Source: Flavisolibacter amylovorans
GTDB lineage: Bacteria > Bacteroidota > Bacteroidia > Chitinophagales > Chitinophagaceae
Direction of reading: 5' to 3'
Length of the DNA: 64,000 nucleotides
Assembly (NCBI RefSeq): GCF_039541815.1
Contig: NZ_BAABGY010000009.1
Location: forward strand, 248,001 to 312,000
Both the position numbers and the translations under genes were made by a program. Below, piece by piece: positions 48,073 to 57,323 of the stretch; positions within the stretch are counted from its first letter, which is position 1, and each line of letters opens with the position of its first letter. Under the pieces are notes generated by a model. It worked only from the letters and a program-made list of their open reading frames with translations, was not told the origin of the DNA and did no database searches.

Positions 48073-49515
48073 ATGAGCAACGAACCACAGGTACCGGCAG
48101 CGCCACCACTCGCTACGGTCAAAGACATTCGTACCGTGTATTTCATCGGTATCGGCGGCATCGGGATGAGCGCCCTGGCGCGCTATTTCAAGGCCCGCGG
48201 CGCCGCCGTGAGCGGCTACGATAAGACTGAGAGCGAGCTCACGCAGGCCCTCGTGGCCGAAGGCATCACCGTGTACTACGACGAGAACGTGGAGCGCGCG
48301 CCCAAAGCCGCGCAGCTCGTGGTGTACACGCCCGCCGTTCCGAAGGAGCATGCCGAGCTAGTGTGGTACCAGCAGAACGGCTACCGCGTGGTGAAGCGCT
48401 CCGACGTGCTCGGCGCCATCACCAACGACCAGTTCAACATCTCCGTGGCCGGCACGCACGGCAAGACCACCACCACCACCATGGTGGCGCACATCATCCG
48501 CCACGCCGGAGAGGGCGGCAACGCCTTCCTGGGCGGGATCTCCGTAAACTACGGCACCAACTTCTGGCAGTCGTTCAACGACCTGGCCATCGTGGAGGCC
48601 GACGAGTACGACCGCTCCTTCTGGAAGCTGAGCCCCGACATCGCCATCATCACCTCCATGGACCCCGACCACCTCGACATCTATGGCGATGAAAAGACGA
48701 TGCAGGACGCCTTCGTGACCTTCGGCAACAAGATCAAGCCGGGCGGACGCCTCATCCATAAGTTCGGCCTTGGCCGGGCGAAGGAGATCACGGTCGACAA
48801 CAAGTGGAGTTACAGCCTGCAGAACGATGCGGCCGACGTATACGCATCGGACATCCGCGTGTCGGAAGGCGGCTACGAGTTCGACGTGCAGCTGCCCGAT
48901 ACTTCCATATACGACGTGCGCCTCAACATCGGCGGCATGCACAATGTGGAGAACTGCATCGCGGCCATCGCCGTGGCGCACTGCCTGCACATCCCGTCGG
49001 ACCGCATCCGCAACGCGGTGGGGGATTTCAAGGGGGTGAAGCGCCGCTTCGAGTACATTGTTCCGCCATTGAAAAAGGTGAAGGGTGCGTACGTGCAGCC
49101 GGTGCTCATCGACGACTACGCGCACCATCCGGAAGAGCTGAATGCCCTACTGAAGAGCGCCCGGAGCCTCTTTCCGCAGCGTATAATTACGGTGGTCTTC
49201 CAGCCGCACCTGTTTAGTCGAACAAAAGACCTGTTTCACGGATTTGCCAAGAGTTTGGAATGGGCGGATCGCATAATTTTGCTGCCCATCTATCCTGCCC
49301 GCGAGCTGCCGATTGAAGGCGTCACGAGTGAAATGATCCTTACCGAAATCGACCGGGAGGACAAGCACGCGCTGACGAAAGAGGAGCTGCTCTCCTGGGC
49401 AAAAACCCACTCAAAAAAGCTAGACAAGGAGTTCGGAGAGGTCATCATCACGGCTGGCGCCGGTGATATCGATGCCCTTGTGCCCGCGCTCAAAGAGATA
49501 TACGCAAACGCCTGA
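48073..49515 (+). CDS. murC: UDP-MurNAc:L-alanine ligase
   Basis: A 480-residue cytoplasmic ligase, first of the Mur amino acid ligases. N-terminal GIGGIGMSALARY, ATP loop GTHGKTTTTTM, EADEYDRSF, SMDPDHLDIY and DDYAHHPEE. The length is normal. Its stop codon overlaps the ftsQ start (TGATG), suggesting translational coupling. Confidence 0.96.
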   Translation: MSNEPQVPAAPPLATVKDIRTVYFIGIGGIGMSALARYFKARGAAVSGYDKTESELTQALVAEGITVYYDENVERAPKAAQLVVYTPAVPKEHAELVWYQQNGYRVVKRSDVLGAITNDQFNISVAGTHGKTTTTTMVAHIIRHAGEGGNAFLGGISVNYGTNFWQSFNDLAIVEADEYDRSFWKLSPDIAIITSMDPDHLDIYGDEKTMQDAFVTFGNKIKPGGRLIHKFGLGRAKEITVDNKWSYSLQNDAADVYASDIRVSEGGYEFDVQLPDTSIYDVRLNIGGMHNVENCIAAIAVAHCLHIPSDRIRNAVGDFKGVKRRFEYIVPPLKKVKGAYVQPVLIDDYAHHPEELNALLKSARSLFPQRIITVVFQPHLFSRTKDLFHGFAKSLEWADRIILLPIYPARELPIEGVTSEMILTEIDREDKHALTKEELLSWAKTHSKKLDKEFGEVIITAGAGDIDALVPALKEIYANA

Positions 49516-50771
49516 TGACGAAGAAGCGCCTCATAGCAAAGATCCTGACCCTGTTTTTCTGGGTACTCTCCGGAGCGGGGCTGATCACGCTTTTGGTTGC
49601 GGCCAACCGCCGCGACGCGGGCCATGCCGTGCGTGCCGTGAAAATCTCCATCAAGGGCGACGGCGAGCAGTTCTTCATCGACAAGGCCGACATCCTGCAG
49701 CTGCTCACCAAAGCACAGGGTGCGCCGGTAAAAGGCCGCCCGCTCGAGCAGCTCGACCTTGCCCGCCTCGAGGTAAGCCTCGAAAAGGGCGTCTGGATTC
49801 GCAATGCCGAGCTCTGGGTCGATAGCCGCGACGTGCTGCACGTGCAGGTAACGGAGCGGGAGCCCGTAGCCCGTGTGTTCACCACCGCCGGCACCTCGTT
49901 CTATATCGACTCGTCGGGCCAGCGGATGCCGCTGCTCGAAAAGGAGAGTGCCCGCGTGCTGGTGGTGACCGGTTACCCCGAGGGCCCGCGCTACAGCCGT
50001 GCCGACTCGGTTCGGATGCAGGAAGTGAAAACCATTGCAGGCCGGGTGGCAGCCGACGATTTCTGGAAGGAGCAGCTTGCCCAGCTCGACCTCGTGCCGG
50101 GTGGCTACGAGGCCGTTCCGGTGGTCGGCAACGGGCTGATCCGCCTCGGCGATGCCGGCGACCTCGAGCGCAAGCTCGCCCGCCTGCACCTTTTCTATAA
50201 GAATGTGCTCGCCAAAACCGGCTTCGACCGCTACGCCGTTGTGGACGTGCGCTTTGCCGGCCAGGTAGTAGGCGTACGCCGCGGACCCGTTTCGGCAGTG
50301 GACTCGATCCAGCTGCAGAAGAACATCGAGGAGCTGCTGGCCCGCTCGCAGGCGCAGATGCTGCACGACTCCCTCGCTGCCGTGGAGCAGCTGGCCGCCG
50401 CCGCCGAAAGCGCGCATGCCCGCCAGACGATGCCCCTCGACTCGATCGGGAACCGCGCCGAACCGGGCTACCGCAACGAGCCGCCCGCGGCACCCACGGC
50501 CGACAGCGCCCGCCGCCCGCCGGCAGTAACGCCGGTAGTGACGCCGCGCACAACGACCGGGCCGGCTACCCGCACGGTGCCGGCGGCAACCGTGCCGGCG
50601 CGCAACAATGGAGCAAGGCCGGCCGTTACCCCGGCAAATCGCGCCGCCGCCACCCGCAGCACCGCCACACCGCCGAAGGCCACGATGCCGGCCCGGCGAA
50701 ACAGCGGGCAGACGACGCCGCCGAAGCCCGCCCCGCGACGGACTACGACGGCACCCACGAATGAGTATTAA
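49515..50771 (+). CDS. ftsQ: FtsQ-like divisome protein with long C-terminal tail
   Basis: A 418-residue bitopic protein. N-terminal cytoplasmic basic patch, one TM (about 9-30, LTLFFWVLSGAGLITLLVAA), POTRA-like domain (about 36-105) and FtsQ beta domain to about 255. From about 290 to the end lies a tail rich in Pro, Ala, Thr and Arg (TTTGPATRTVPAATVPARNN and similar), low-complexity and strongly basic. E. coli FtsQ is 276 residues, so the tail is an addition. The call rests on topology and position between murC and ftsA. Confidence 0.88.
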   Translation: MTKKRLIAKILTLFFWVLSGAGLITLLVAANRRDAGHAVRAVKISIKGDGEQFFIDKADILQLLTKAQGAPVKGRPLEQLDLARLEVSLEKGVWIRNAELWVDSRDVLHVQVTEREPVARVFTTAGTSFYIDSSGQRMPLLEKESARVLVVTGYPEGPRYSRADSVRMQEVKTIAGRVAADDFWKEQLAQLDLVPGGYEAVPVVGNGLIRLGDAGDLERKLARLHLFYKNVLAKTGFDRYAVVDVRFAGQVVGVRRGPVSAVDSIQLQKNIEELLARSQAQMLHDSLAAVEQLAAAAESAHARQTMPLDSIGNRAEPGYRNEPPAAPTADSARRPPAVTPVVTPRTTTGPATRTVPAATVPARNNGARPAVTPANRAAATRSTATPPKATMPARRNSGQTTPPKPAPRRTTTAPTNEY

Positions 50772-50841
50772 GAAAAACCAACGGATATACACCCTTTGAC
50801 CCATCGAAACCAGGAACAGCAACTAAAAACAACCTAAAGAC

Positions 50842-52221
50842 ATGAACAACGAGCAACCAATCATCGTGGGGCTGGACATCGGCACTACCAAGATCGCGGT
50901 CATTGCCGGACGAAAGAACGAGTTCGGCAAGCTGGAGATCCTGGGTTTTGGCCGCTCCAACTCCAATGGTGTAAAGCACGGGCAGGTGCTGAACATCGAC
51001 GAGACCATCAAGGCCATCCGGCAGGCACTCGACAACTGCTACTCCTCCAACCCCAACCTGGAGGTGAATGAAGTGTACGTGGGCATCGCCGGCCACCACA
51101 TCAAGAGCCTGCAGACGCGGGGCGACATTGTACGCCACAACACCGACGACGAGATCTCCCAGAAAGAGATCGACCAGCTGATCTCCGACCAGTACAAGAC
51201 GTACATCCCGGCCGGCGACCAGATCATCGATGTGATCCCGCAGGAGTTCACGGTGGACAATTTTCAAAACATTCCCGACCCGATCGGCTACAGCGGGGTG
51301 AAGGTGGGCGCCAACTTCCACATCATCACCGGCGACAAGAACGCCATCCGCAACATCAACCGGTCGGTGGAAAAGAGCAACCTCATCACCAAGGACCTCG
51401 TGCTCCAGCCCCTCGCTTCCTCGGCGGCCGTCATGGCGCAGGAAGACCTCGAGGCCGGCGTGGCCATCGTGGACATCGGCGGCGGTACCACCGACCTGGC
51501 CGTGTTCTACGAGGGCATCCTGAAGCACACCGCGGTGATCCCGTTTGCCGGTGAGAACATCACCAACGATATCAAGACCGGACTCGGTGTGCTGAAGACG
51601 CAGGCCGAGCAGATGAAGGTGCAGTTCGGTTCCGCCCTCTCCAACGAGGCGAAGGCCAACGCCTACATCACGATCCCGGGCCTGCGCGGCATGCCCTCCA
51701 AGGAGATCTCGGTGAAGAACCTCGCCAACATTATCCAGGCGCGCATGAGCGAGATCCTCGACTTCGTGACCTACCACCTGAAGCAGGTGGGCCTCGACAG
51801 CCGCATGCTCAACGGCGGCATCATCCTCACGGGTGGCGGCTCGCAGCTGAAGCACCTCATTCAGCTGACCGAGTATGTGACCGGCCTTAACGCCCGCATT
51901 GGTCTGCCTACGGAGCACCTCGCCTCGGGGCATATCGAGGAGCTGGCGAAGCCCACGTACTCCACTTGCCTGGGCCTCATCCTGAAGGGCTACGACGACT
52001 ACGAGCACAACCGCAAGCAGTTCGAGCACGACTACCGCCGCGTAGAGGTGCCCGACACCCTGCGCACGGAAGAGCCCGTACCCACGCAGCACGAAGGTCA
52101 CCTGGTGATCCCGGCCGCTACGGCAGCCACCCGCACCAAGGGCATGACCAACGGCTTCTGGGGTAAGTTCAAGAACAGCCTCATCGACATCTTTAAAGAA
52201 GAAGAGGACCACCAGCTGTGA
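50842..52221 (+). CDS. ftsA: cell division ATPase FtsA
   Basis: A 459-residue actin-like protein tethering FtsZ to the membrane. Phosphate loops VGLDIGTTKIAV and VDIGGGTTDLAVF, adenosine motif ILTGGGSQLKH, and the SHS2-type 1C domain in between. The C-terminus (WGKFKNSLIDIFKEE) is an amphipathic membrane-targeting helix. The 70-bp gap from ftsQ is free of arrays; the gap to ftsZ has a paired array. Confidence 0.96.
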   Translation: MNNEQPIIVGLDIGTTKIAVIAGRKNEFGKLEILGFGRSNSNGVKHGQVLNIDETIKAIRQALDNCYSSNPNLEVNEVYVGIAGHHIKSLQTRGDIVRHNTDDEISQKEIDQLISDQYKTYIPAGDQIIDVIPQEFTVDNFQNIPDPIGYSGVKVGANFHIITGDKNAIRNINRSVEKSNLITKDLVLQPLASSAAVMAQEDLEAGVAIVDIGGGTTDLAVFYEGILKHTAVIPFAGENITNDIKTGLGVLKTQAEQMKVQFGSALSNEAKANAYITIPGLRGMPSKEISVKNLANIIQARMSEILDFVTYHLKQVGLDSRMLNGGIILTGGGSQLKHLIQLTEYVTGLNARIGLPTEHLASGHIEELAKPTYSTCLGLILKGYDDYEHNRKQFEHDYRRVEVPDTLRTEEPVPTQHEGHLVIPAATAATRTKGMTNGFWGKFKNSLIDIFKEEEDHQL

Positions 52222-52303
52222 TGCCGGCAATCGGCAATCCGGAATCGGCAATGCGTACTCTGTATCTCAGACGCATTCCCGATTAGCGATTCCCGATTCC
52301 CGC
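52222..52303. repeat. paired 7-nt tandem array, GAATCGG family
   Basis: The left array, 52223-52254 (GGCAATCGGCAATCCGGAAT), begins 2 bp after the ftsA stop codon. The right inverted array, 52272-52302 (GATTCCCGATTCCCG), lies 70 bp before ftsZ. Same family as the translated pair in rsmH. Confidence 0.9.
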
Positions 52304-52373
52304 AAGCCACCATCGTTCGACCACCATTAATACGCTTCACCGCATTTCTACGGAAACGCACTAACTATATACT

Positions 52374-54257
52374 ATGATCCACTTTGATCTGCCCAAGGAG
52401 AAATCTTCCATCATAAAAGTCATCGGCATCGGTGGCGGCGGCTCCAACGCCGTGAACCACATGTTCACCCAGGATATCGAAGGCGTGAACTTCATCATTG
52501 CCAACACCGACGCGCAATCGATCGCCCAGAGCCCCGTGCCTAACAAGGTGCAGCTCGGGCCCCACCTGACGCAGGGCCTCGGCGCCGGCGCCAACCCCGA
52601 GATCGGCCGCCAGGCCACCGAGGAAAGCCTCGAGGAGCTCAAGTCGATGCTCGAGGTCAATACCAAGATGGCCTTCGTAACGGCCGGCATGGGTGGCGGC
52701 ACGGGCACCGGCGGCGCGCCCATCATCGCCAAGATCTGCAAGGACCTCGGCATCCTCACCGTGGGCATCGTAACGACCCCCTTCGCCTACGAAGGCCGCA
52801 AGCGCCAGCTGCAGGCCGAGGAAGGCATCAAGAACCTGAAGAACTACGTAGACACGCTGCTCGTGATCTCGAACGACAAGCTGCGTCACCAGTTCGGTAA
52901 CCTCAAGATGCGCGAGGCATTCGCGAAGGCCGACAACGTGCTGGCCACGGCTGCCAAGTGTATCACCGACGTCATCAACAGCACCGGCCAGATCAACGTC
53001 GACTTTGCCGATGTGTGCACCGTTATGAAGAACGGTGGCGTGGCCATCCTCGGCAACGCCGCCTGCGACGGCGACGGCCGTGCTCAGCGCGCCATCGAAG
53101 AGGCCCTCAACTCGCCGCTGCTCAACGACAACGAGATCCGCGGCGCCAAGTGGATCCTCATCAACATCAACTCCGCCGAAGGCGAGCACGAGTTCACGAT
53201 GGACGAAGTGGACATCATCCAGAACTACCTGCTGTCGCAGGCCGGCGAGCACACCGACGTGATCCTCGGTCTTGGCTACGACAACTCGCTTGGCTCCAAG
53301 CTGGGCATCACGCTCATTGCTACGGGCTTCGAGCACAAGGATCCCTTCACGGTGCGCAGCACCACGTCGCAGCAGGCCACGGCACCCGTGGCGCCGCGCG
53401 AAGAGAAGATCGTGCTGACCCTCGGCGACACGCCGAAGCCGAAAGCGGAAGCACCGGCCCCGCAGCCCCCGGCCGACCCGCTGGCCCCCCAGCTGGTAGA
53501 CGAAACCGCGCTGCCGCCCCTGGAGCTGCAGCCCGAGCTGCCCCTGGTGCATGCGTTTACGCAGGAGCCTGCCGACGACGACGCCCCCGTGCTGCTGCAG
53601 CTGACCCTGCGCGACGAGGCCGCCGAGCGGGAGCGCGAGCGCCTCGAACTGGAAGCACAAAAGCGGCAGCTGGACGATAAGTTCGAGCAGCTCCGTCAGA
53701 ATATTATCGGCAATGCCGCCCCCCAGCAGGGAAGCGGCGCCGGCAACGCTACCCAGCCGTCTGCAGCGGCCGGGGGTTATCTGGCCAGACCGTCCAATAT
53801 CTACGCAGATTCCAGACCGGATGTATCCACACCCAGTTCTGCAGGAAAGCCCGCCCCGGGACCTATTGCATCCAATGAAGACGAGGAAACCTTCAATATG
53901 CAACTGGTGATCCGTGGTGAAATTCCAGCGGCGGATGTAACCGCGCCTCATCAAGCTCACACGCCAAACAACCTCCCGGCCGAGGACCCTGCACCGCAGG
54001 ACGTGGCTGGAGACGAGAAACGTAAGGCGGCCGAACGTTTGCAGAAATTGAGAAATCTGTCATTCAACCTCAATTCGGCCGACCCCAATAACGAGTTTGA
54101 ATCGGTACCGGCTTACATCCGCCGCAATATGGAATTGCACAACAATTCCAGCAGCGTCGAAAACTTCTACAGCAATTATTCCGTGCGTCCGGATGGCAAC
54201 AACGGCGCATCGATCTCTACGATCAATACCTTCCTGGACGGCAAGAAGCCGGACTAA
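52374..54257 (+). CDS. ftsZ: cell division GTPase FtsZ with long linker
   Basis: A 627-residue tubulin-like GTPase forming the Z-ring. The core (about 1-325) has GGGGSNAVNHM (20-30), signature GGGTGTG (107-113) and the T7 loop region (NINSAEGEHEFTMDE). Residues about 330-600 form a long disordered linker rich in Pro, Ala and Glu, with a charged helix near 425-450. The C-terminal end (ISTINTFLDGKKPD) is the likely binding peptide for FtsA. E. coli FtsZ has 383 residues; long FtsZ forms are known in Bacteroidota. Confidence 0.96.
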   Translation: MIHFDLPKEKSSIIKVIGIGGGGSNAVNHMFTQDIEGVNFIIANTDAQSIAQSPVPNKVQLGPHLTQGLGAGANPEIGRQATEESLEELKSMLEVNTKMAFVTAGMGGGTGTGGAPIIAKICKDLGILTVGIVTTPFAYEGRKRQLQAEEGIKNLKNYVDTLLVISNDKLRHQFGNLKMREAFAKADNVLATAAKCITDVINSTGQINVDFADVCTVMKNGGVAILGNAACDGDGRAQRAIEEALNSPLLNDNEIRGAKWILININSAEGEHEFTMDEVDIIQNYLLSQAGEHTDVILGLGYDNSLGSKLGITLIATGFEHKDPFTVRSTTSQQATAPVAPREEKIVLTLGDTPKPKAEAPAPQPPADPLAPQLVDETALPPLELQPELPLVHAFTQEPADDDAPVLLQLTLRDEAAERERERLELEAQKRQLDDKFEQLRQNIIGNAAPQQGSGAGNATQPSAAAGGYLARPSNIYADSRPDVSTPSSAGKPAPGPIASNEDEETFNMQLVIRGEIPAADVTAPHQAHTPNNLPAEDPAPQDVAGDEKRKAAERLQKLRNLSFNLNSADPNNEFESVPAYIRRNMELHNNSSSVENFYSNYSVRPDGNNGASISTINTFLDGKKPD

Positions 54258-54297
54258 AATCGGTGCCTGGTCTGCCCGGCCAGGTTTCCATTCCGTT

Positions 54298-54361
54298 GAA
54301 AACAGCCTTTGGGCTACTGTTTTTAGTTGTGAGCCCCCGGCCTCGTGCCGGGGGCTTTTTA
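54298..54361 (+). terminator. tandem terminators after ftsZ
   Basis: Two hairpins: a weaker one at 54298-54323 (AAAACAGCC / GGCTACTGTTTT) and a strong one at 54331-54361 (GAGCCCCCGGC / GCCGGGGGCTTTTT). They close the dcw cluster. Confidence 0.85.
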
Positions 54362-54428
54362 TTGGTACTGCCGGCTTCCCGGGTTCAGGAAAGTTGTATC
54401 TTGTTTGTACCAAAACCGTATTAATACA

Positions 54429-54860
54429 ATGACTGCCTTCGACTTCAACGATTTGGTGAAACAACGCCCTTCGGAGGAACTGCTCCAGGCTGTGGTGAGT
54501 CCGGACAACTACCAGGAAGCATTCGTGGCTGCCGCCGAAGCGGAACTGGGGCGGCGTGGTACGGACCTCGAGCCCTACCTGCGGCAACGCACGCACCGGC
54601 AGCGATTCCTGGACGGGCTGCGTAAGCCCGAAGAGGCGGGCAGTGAGCCGCTCATCGCCGCGGGCTTTATCTCGGCGCTGCTGGGCGGGCCGGTCGGGAT
54701 CCTGATCGGCTATCACTTCCGCTATGCCCGGCAACGGATCGCAGGCGTCGAAGAAGGGTATCGATACCGGCAGCGCACCCGCTCACTGGGCGAGGTCATG
54801 ATGGTGATCGGGTCGGTCGTGTTCTTCGCCTTACTCGTCTCTAGGTTTACCGGCGCCTGA
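54429..54860 (+). CDS. small membrane protein of unknown function
   Basis: A 143-residue protein. The N-terminal half is helical and acidic (FDFNDLVKQRPSEELLQAVV); two hydrophobic segments follow at about 80-98 (LIAAGFISALLGGPVGILIG) and 122-140 (VMMVIGSVVFFALLVS), separated by an Arg-rich loop (YARQRIAGVEEGYRYRQRTR). I do not recognise the family. The ATG at 54429 is the first good start after the ftsZ terminator. Confidence 0.65.
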   Translation: MTAFDFNDLVKQRPSEELLQAVVSPDNYQEAFVAAAEAELGRRGTDLEPYLRQRTHRQRFLDGLRKPEEAGSEPLIAAGFISALLGGPVGILIGYHFRYARQRIAGVEEGYRYRQRTRSLGEVMMVIGSVVFFALLVSRFTGA

Positions 54861-54917
54861 AGGCTGCTTCGGGTCCGGTGCTGTATCTTCACCGTCGCGA
54901 ACTAAAAGATCCTGCTT

Positions 54918-55391
54918 ATGACTCCTGTTCTTTCCACCTTCCGTAGCCTGTTGCTTGGCCTTTCTCTTCTTTGTGCGGCCACTACAGCCGCCCAGACGAA
55001 ATCCGCTTACGACCCCAAACTGGCCGACTCGCTCGGCGGTGAGCCCAACGGCATGAAGCAGTATGTGCTCGTGATCCTCAAGACAGGGCCCACGGTGGAG
55101 AACGACAAGGCGAAGCGCGACTCCCTGTTCAAAGGCCACTTCGCCAACATGGAGCGCATGGTGGCCCAAGGGAAGCTGCTCGTGGCGGGACCCATCCAGA
55201 AGAACGAGCGCCAGTACCGCGGTATCTTCATCCTTAATGTAAAAACGATCGCCGAAGCCGAGGCACTGGTGGCCAACGACAGCGCTGTTTCGTCGGGCGT
55301 GCTCGCCCCGGAGTATTACCTCTGGTACGGGTCGGCGGCCCTCCCCATGTACCTGCCCTATGCCGACAAGGTAACGAAGCCGAAGAACTGA
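54918..55391 (+). CDS. exported YciI-like protein
   Basis: A 157-residue protein with signal peptide (FRSLLLGLSLLCAATTAA, cleavage after AQ). The mature domain has the YciI ferredoxin-like pattern: KQYVLVILKTGP, HFANMERMVAQGKLLVAGPI, RGIFILNVKTIAEAEALVAN. YciI proteins are small alpha/beta barrels of uncertain activity; secreted versions are common in this phylum. The start is the first Met of the signal peptide. Confidence 0.82.
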   Translation: MTPVLSTFRSLLLGLSLLCAATTAAQTKSAYDPKLADSLGGEPNGMKQYVLVILKTGPTVENDKAKRDSLFKGHFANMERMVAQGKLLVAGPIQKNERQYRGIFILNVKTIAEAEALVANDSAVSSGVLAPEYYLWYGSAALPMYLPYADKVTKPKN

Positions 55392-55551
55392 TGGTGCCAA
55401 TCGTCGTCGCCTGGTACCGCCGGGGCTTTTTTCTGCCTGCCCTGGAACAAGGCCGCCGTTCGATGCGCGCGGGAACGGTCGAAAGGATGGGAGCCGTTTC
55501 ACTGGCACGGTTCTTTTGCCCGGGTTGCGCACGTAGCTGAACGAAGCATCT

Positions 55552-56439
55552 ATGATCGTCGAGAAGAAAGTTCCTTTTTCGTACATCCTCAACAAGGTCC
55601 GGTACGACCTGCTCTTCGTGTTGGCGTTGAGCATCCTGATCAACCTGGCCGCCAACCGGTTCACCAACCGCATTCCCGAAATGCCGCTCTCGGTGGCCGC
55701 CTTCCTGGGTACGGCCATTTCCATCCTGCTTTCCTTCAAGCTTTCCCAATCCTACGACCGTTGGTGGGAGGCCCGCAAGGTATGGGGTGCCATCGTCAAC
55801 GATTCGCGTAGCCTCATCCTGCAACTCCAGCAGTTTGCCGGCACCGACGCGCCGCTGCAGCGGCTTGCCCACCGCCAGATCGCCTGGTGCTACGTGCTCG
55901 GACGCAGCCTCAGGGGGCAGCCGCCGCTCGACGGCATCGGCGACCTGCTGCAGGAAGCGGAGCTGGAGCGCGTGGCCACGCACCGCAATATGCCGCTTGC
56001 GCTCCTGAGGCAGCACGGCGCCGATCTGCGCGCGTTGCAGGAGGCCGGACAGCTCTCCTGGTACGGACAGGTGCAGCTCGACGCTACCTTGGTGCGGCTC
56101 ACCGATGCCATGGGCAAGGCGGAGCGGATCAACGGCACGGTGTTCCCGGTCACGTACCGGCTTTTTCTTCACTATGCCATCTACCTCTTCGTGGTGGTGC
56201 TGTCCATCGCGCTGAAAGACGTGGCGCCGGTGTTCGAGATACCGCTGCTGGTGCTCATCGCCTCCGTGTTCTTCCTGCTCGAGAAGTCGGCTTTTCACCT
56301 GCAGGATCCATTCCGGAACCGGCCCAGCGACATTCCCGTGACGGCCATCGCCCGCACCATCGAGATCAATATCCGGCAGCTGATGGGCGAGGCGGACATT
56401 CCCGGCCCCGCAACCCCGGAAGGTTTTTATTTGTTGTGA
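55552..56439 (+). CDS. bestrophin-family ion channel (YneE/UPF0187)
   Basis: A 295-residue membrane protein of the bestrophin family. N-terminal VPFSYILNKVRYDLL, the conserved pore-side block LSFKLSQSYDRWWEARKVWG, and NDSRSLILQL. Four membrane spans are visible (about 21-60 as two, and about 205-245 as two). The bacterial homologue KpBest is a pentameric cation channel, while eukaryotic bestrophins pass chloride and bicarbonate. Only 35 bp separate it from a carbonic anhydrase gene on the same strand, so the pair is probably one operon. Confidence 0.9.
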   Translation: MIVEKKVPFSYILNKVRYDLLFVLALSILINLAANRFTNRIPEMPLSVAAFLGTAISILLSFKLSQSYDRWWEARKVWGAIVNDSRSLILQLQQFAGTDAPLQRLAHRQIAWCYVLGRSLRGQPPLDGIGDLLQEAELERVATHRNMPLALLRQHGADLRALQEAGQLSWYGQVQLDATLVRLTDAMGKAERINGTVFPVTYRLFLHYAIYLFVVVLSIALKDVAPVFEIPLLVLIASVFFLLEKSAFHLQDPFRNRPSDIPVTAIARTIEINIRQLMGEADIPGPATPEGFYLL

Positions 56440-56474
56440 CCGTCACCGATATTCGCAGTAAATCACCGTTAGCT

Positions 56475-57101
56475 ATGTATACGCATTCGAAAGAAACACA
56501 GAGCCAGTTGACACCCGAGCTGGCCTTCGATATCCTCAAGGAAGGCAATCAGCGCTTCGTTAAAAACCTCAAGGCCAACCGCGACCTGCTGAAGCAGGTG
56601 AACGAAACGAAAGAGGGGCAGTTTCCGTTCGCCACCATCCTGAGCTGCATGGACTCCCGTACGTCGGCAGAGCTCGTCTTCGACCAGGGCCTCGGCGATA
56701 TCTTCAGCATCCGGATCGCGGGCAACGTGCTGAACGAAGACATCCTCGGCAGCATGGAGTTTGCCACCAAGGTAGTGGGCACCAAGATCCTCCTGGTGCT
56801 CGGCCATACGCGCTGCGGCGCCATCGTGGGCGCTTGCAACGGCGTGCAGCTCGGACACCTCACGGGTGTGCTGGCACGCGTGCATCCCGCCATCGAGGCC
56901 GAGGCCAAAGAAGGCCATACCGGCGATGGTAAGGACCGCGAGTTCGTGAACCGCATCACCGAGCGCAACGTGCGCCTCACCATGGAGCGGATCTACAACG
57001 AAAGCCCCGTCATCAGGGAGCTCGTAGACGCCGGAGCCGTGAAGATCGCGGGCGGTGTTTATGCCGTGGAGACCGGTGAGGTTACCTTCTTCGAAGACTG
57101 A
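56475..57101 (+). CDS. beta-carbonic anhydrase
   Basis: A 208-residue zinc enzyme interconverting CO2 and bicarbonate. Zinc ligands C58, H111 and C114 (SCMDSR and GHTRCGA), with the catalytic dyad D60-R62. No signal peptide, so cytoplasmic. The start is the ATG at 56475; the frame stays open far upstream but only as a shadow of the bestrophin gene. The partner gene suggests bicarbonate or CO2 handling. Confidence 0.95.
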   Translation: MYTHSKETQSQLTPELAFDILKEGNQRFVKNLKANRDLLKQVNETKEGQFPFATILSCMDSRTSAELVFDQGLGDIFSIRIAGNVLNEDILGSMEFATKVVGTKILLVLGHTRCGAIVGACNGVQLGHLTGVLARVHPAIEAEAKEGHTGDGKDREFVNRITERNVRLTMERIYNESPVIRELVDAGAVKIAGGVYAVETGEVTFFED

Positions 57102-57264
57102 TCCATAGTCAGGAAGTGGTGTCTGAACCCGGAAGCCCCTGTTTCCCGGAAGGCGTGAAGCGTCAGGCGTGAGCGAAGACGCGTTACAGCCGGGCACTTA
57201 CTTCTATCGCCTCGCGATGAACCAAGGGAAGGTCATTATACAGACGAGTGCTACACACGTTAAT

Positions 57265-57311
57265 AAAGCGCCCGGTGCAGACGATGTCTGCCGCCGGGCG
57301 CTTTTCTTTTC
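57265..57311. terminator. bidirectional rho-independent terminator
   Basis: Long stem AAAGCGCCCGG / CCGGGCGCTTTT enclosing an inner CAGACGATGTCTG hairpin, between the convergent carbonic anhydrase and response regulator genes. Confidence 0.88.
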
Positions 57312-57323
57312 GGTTGACCCCGC

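Noticed and set aside
55887..56474. N-terminal extension of the carbonic anhydrase
   Set aside because: The frame is open but overlaps the bestrophin coding sequence and has shadow-type composition; the family starts near the ATG at 56475.
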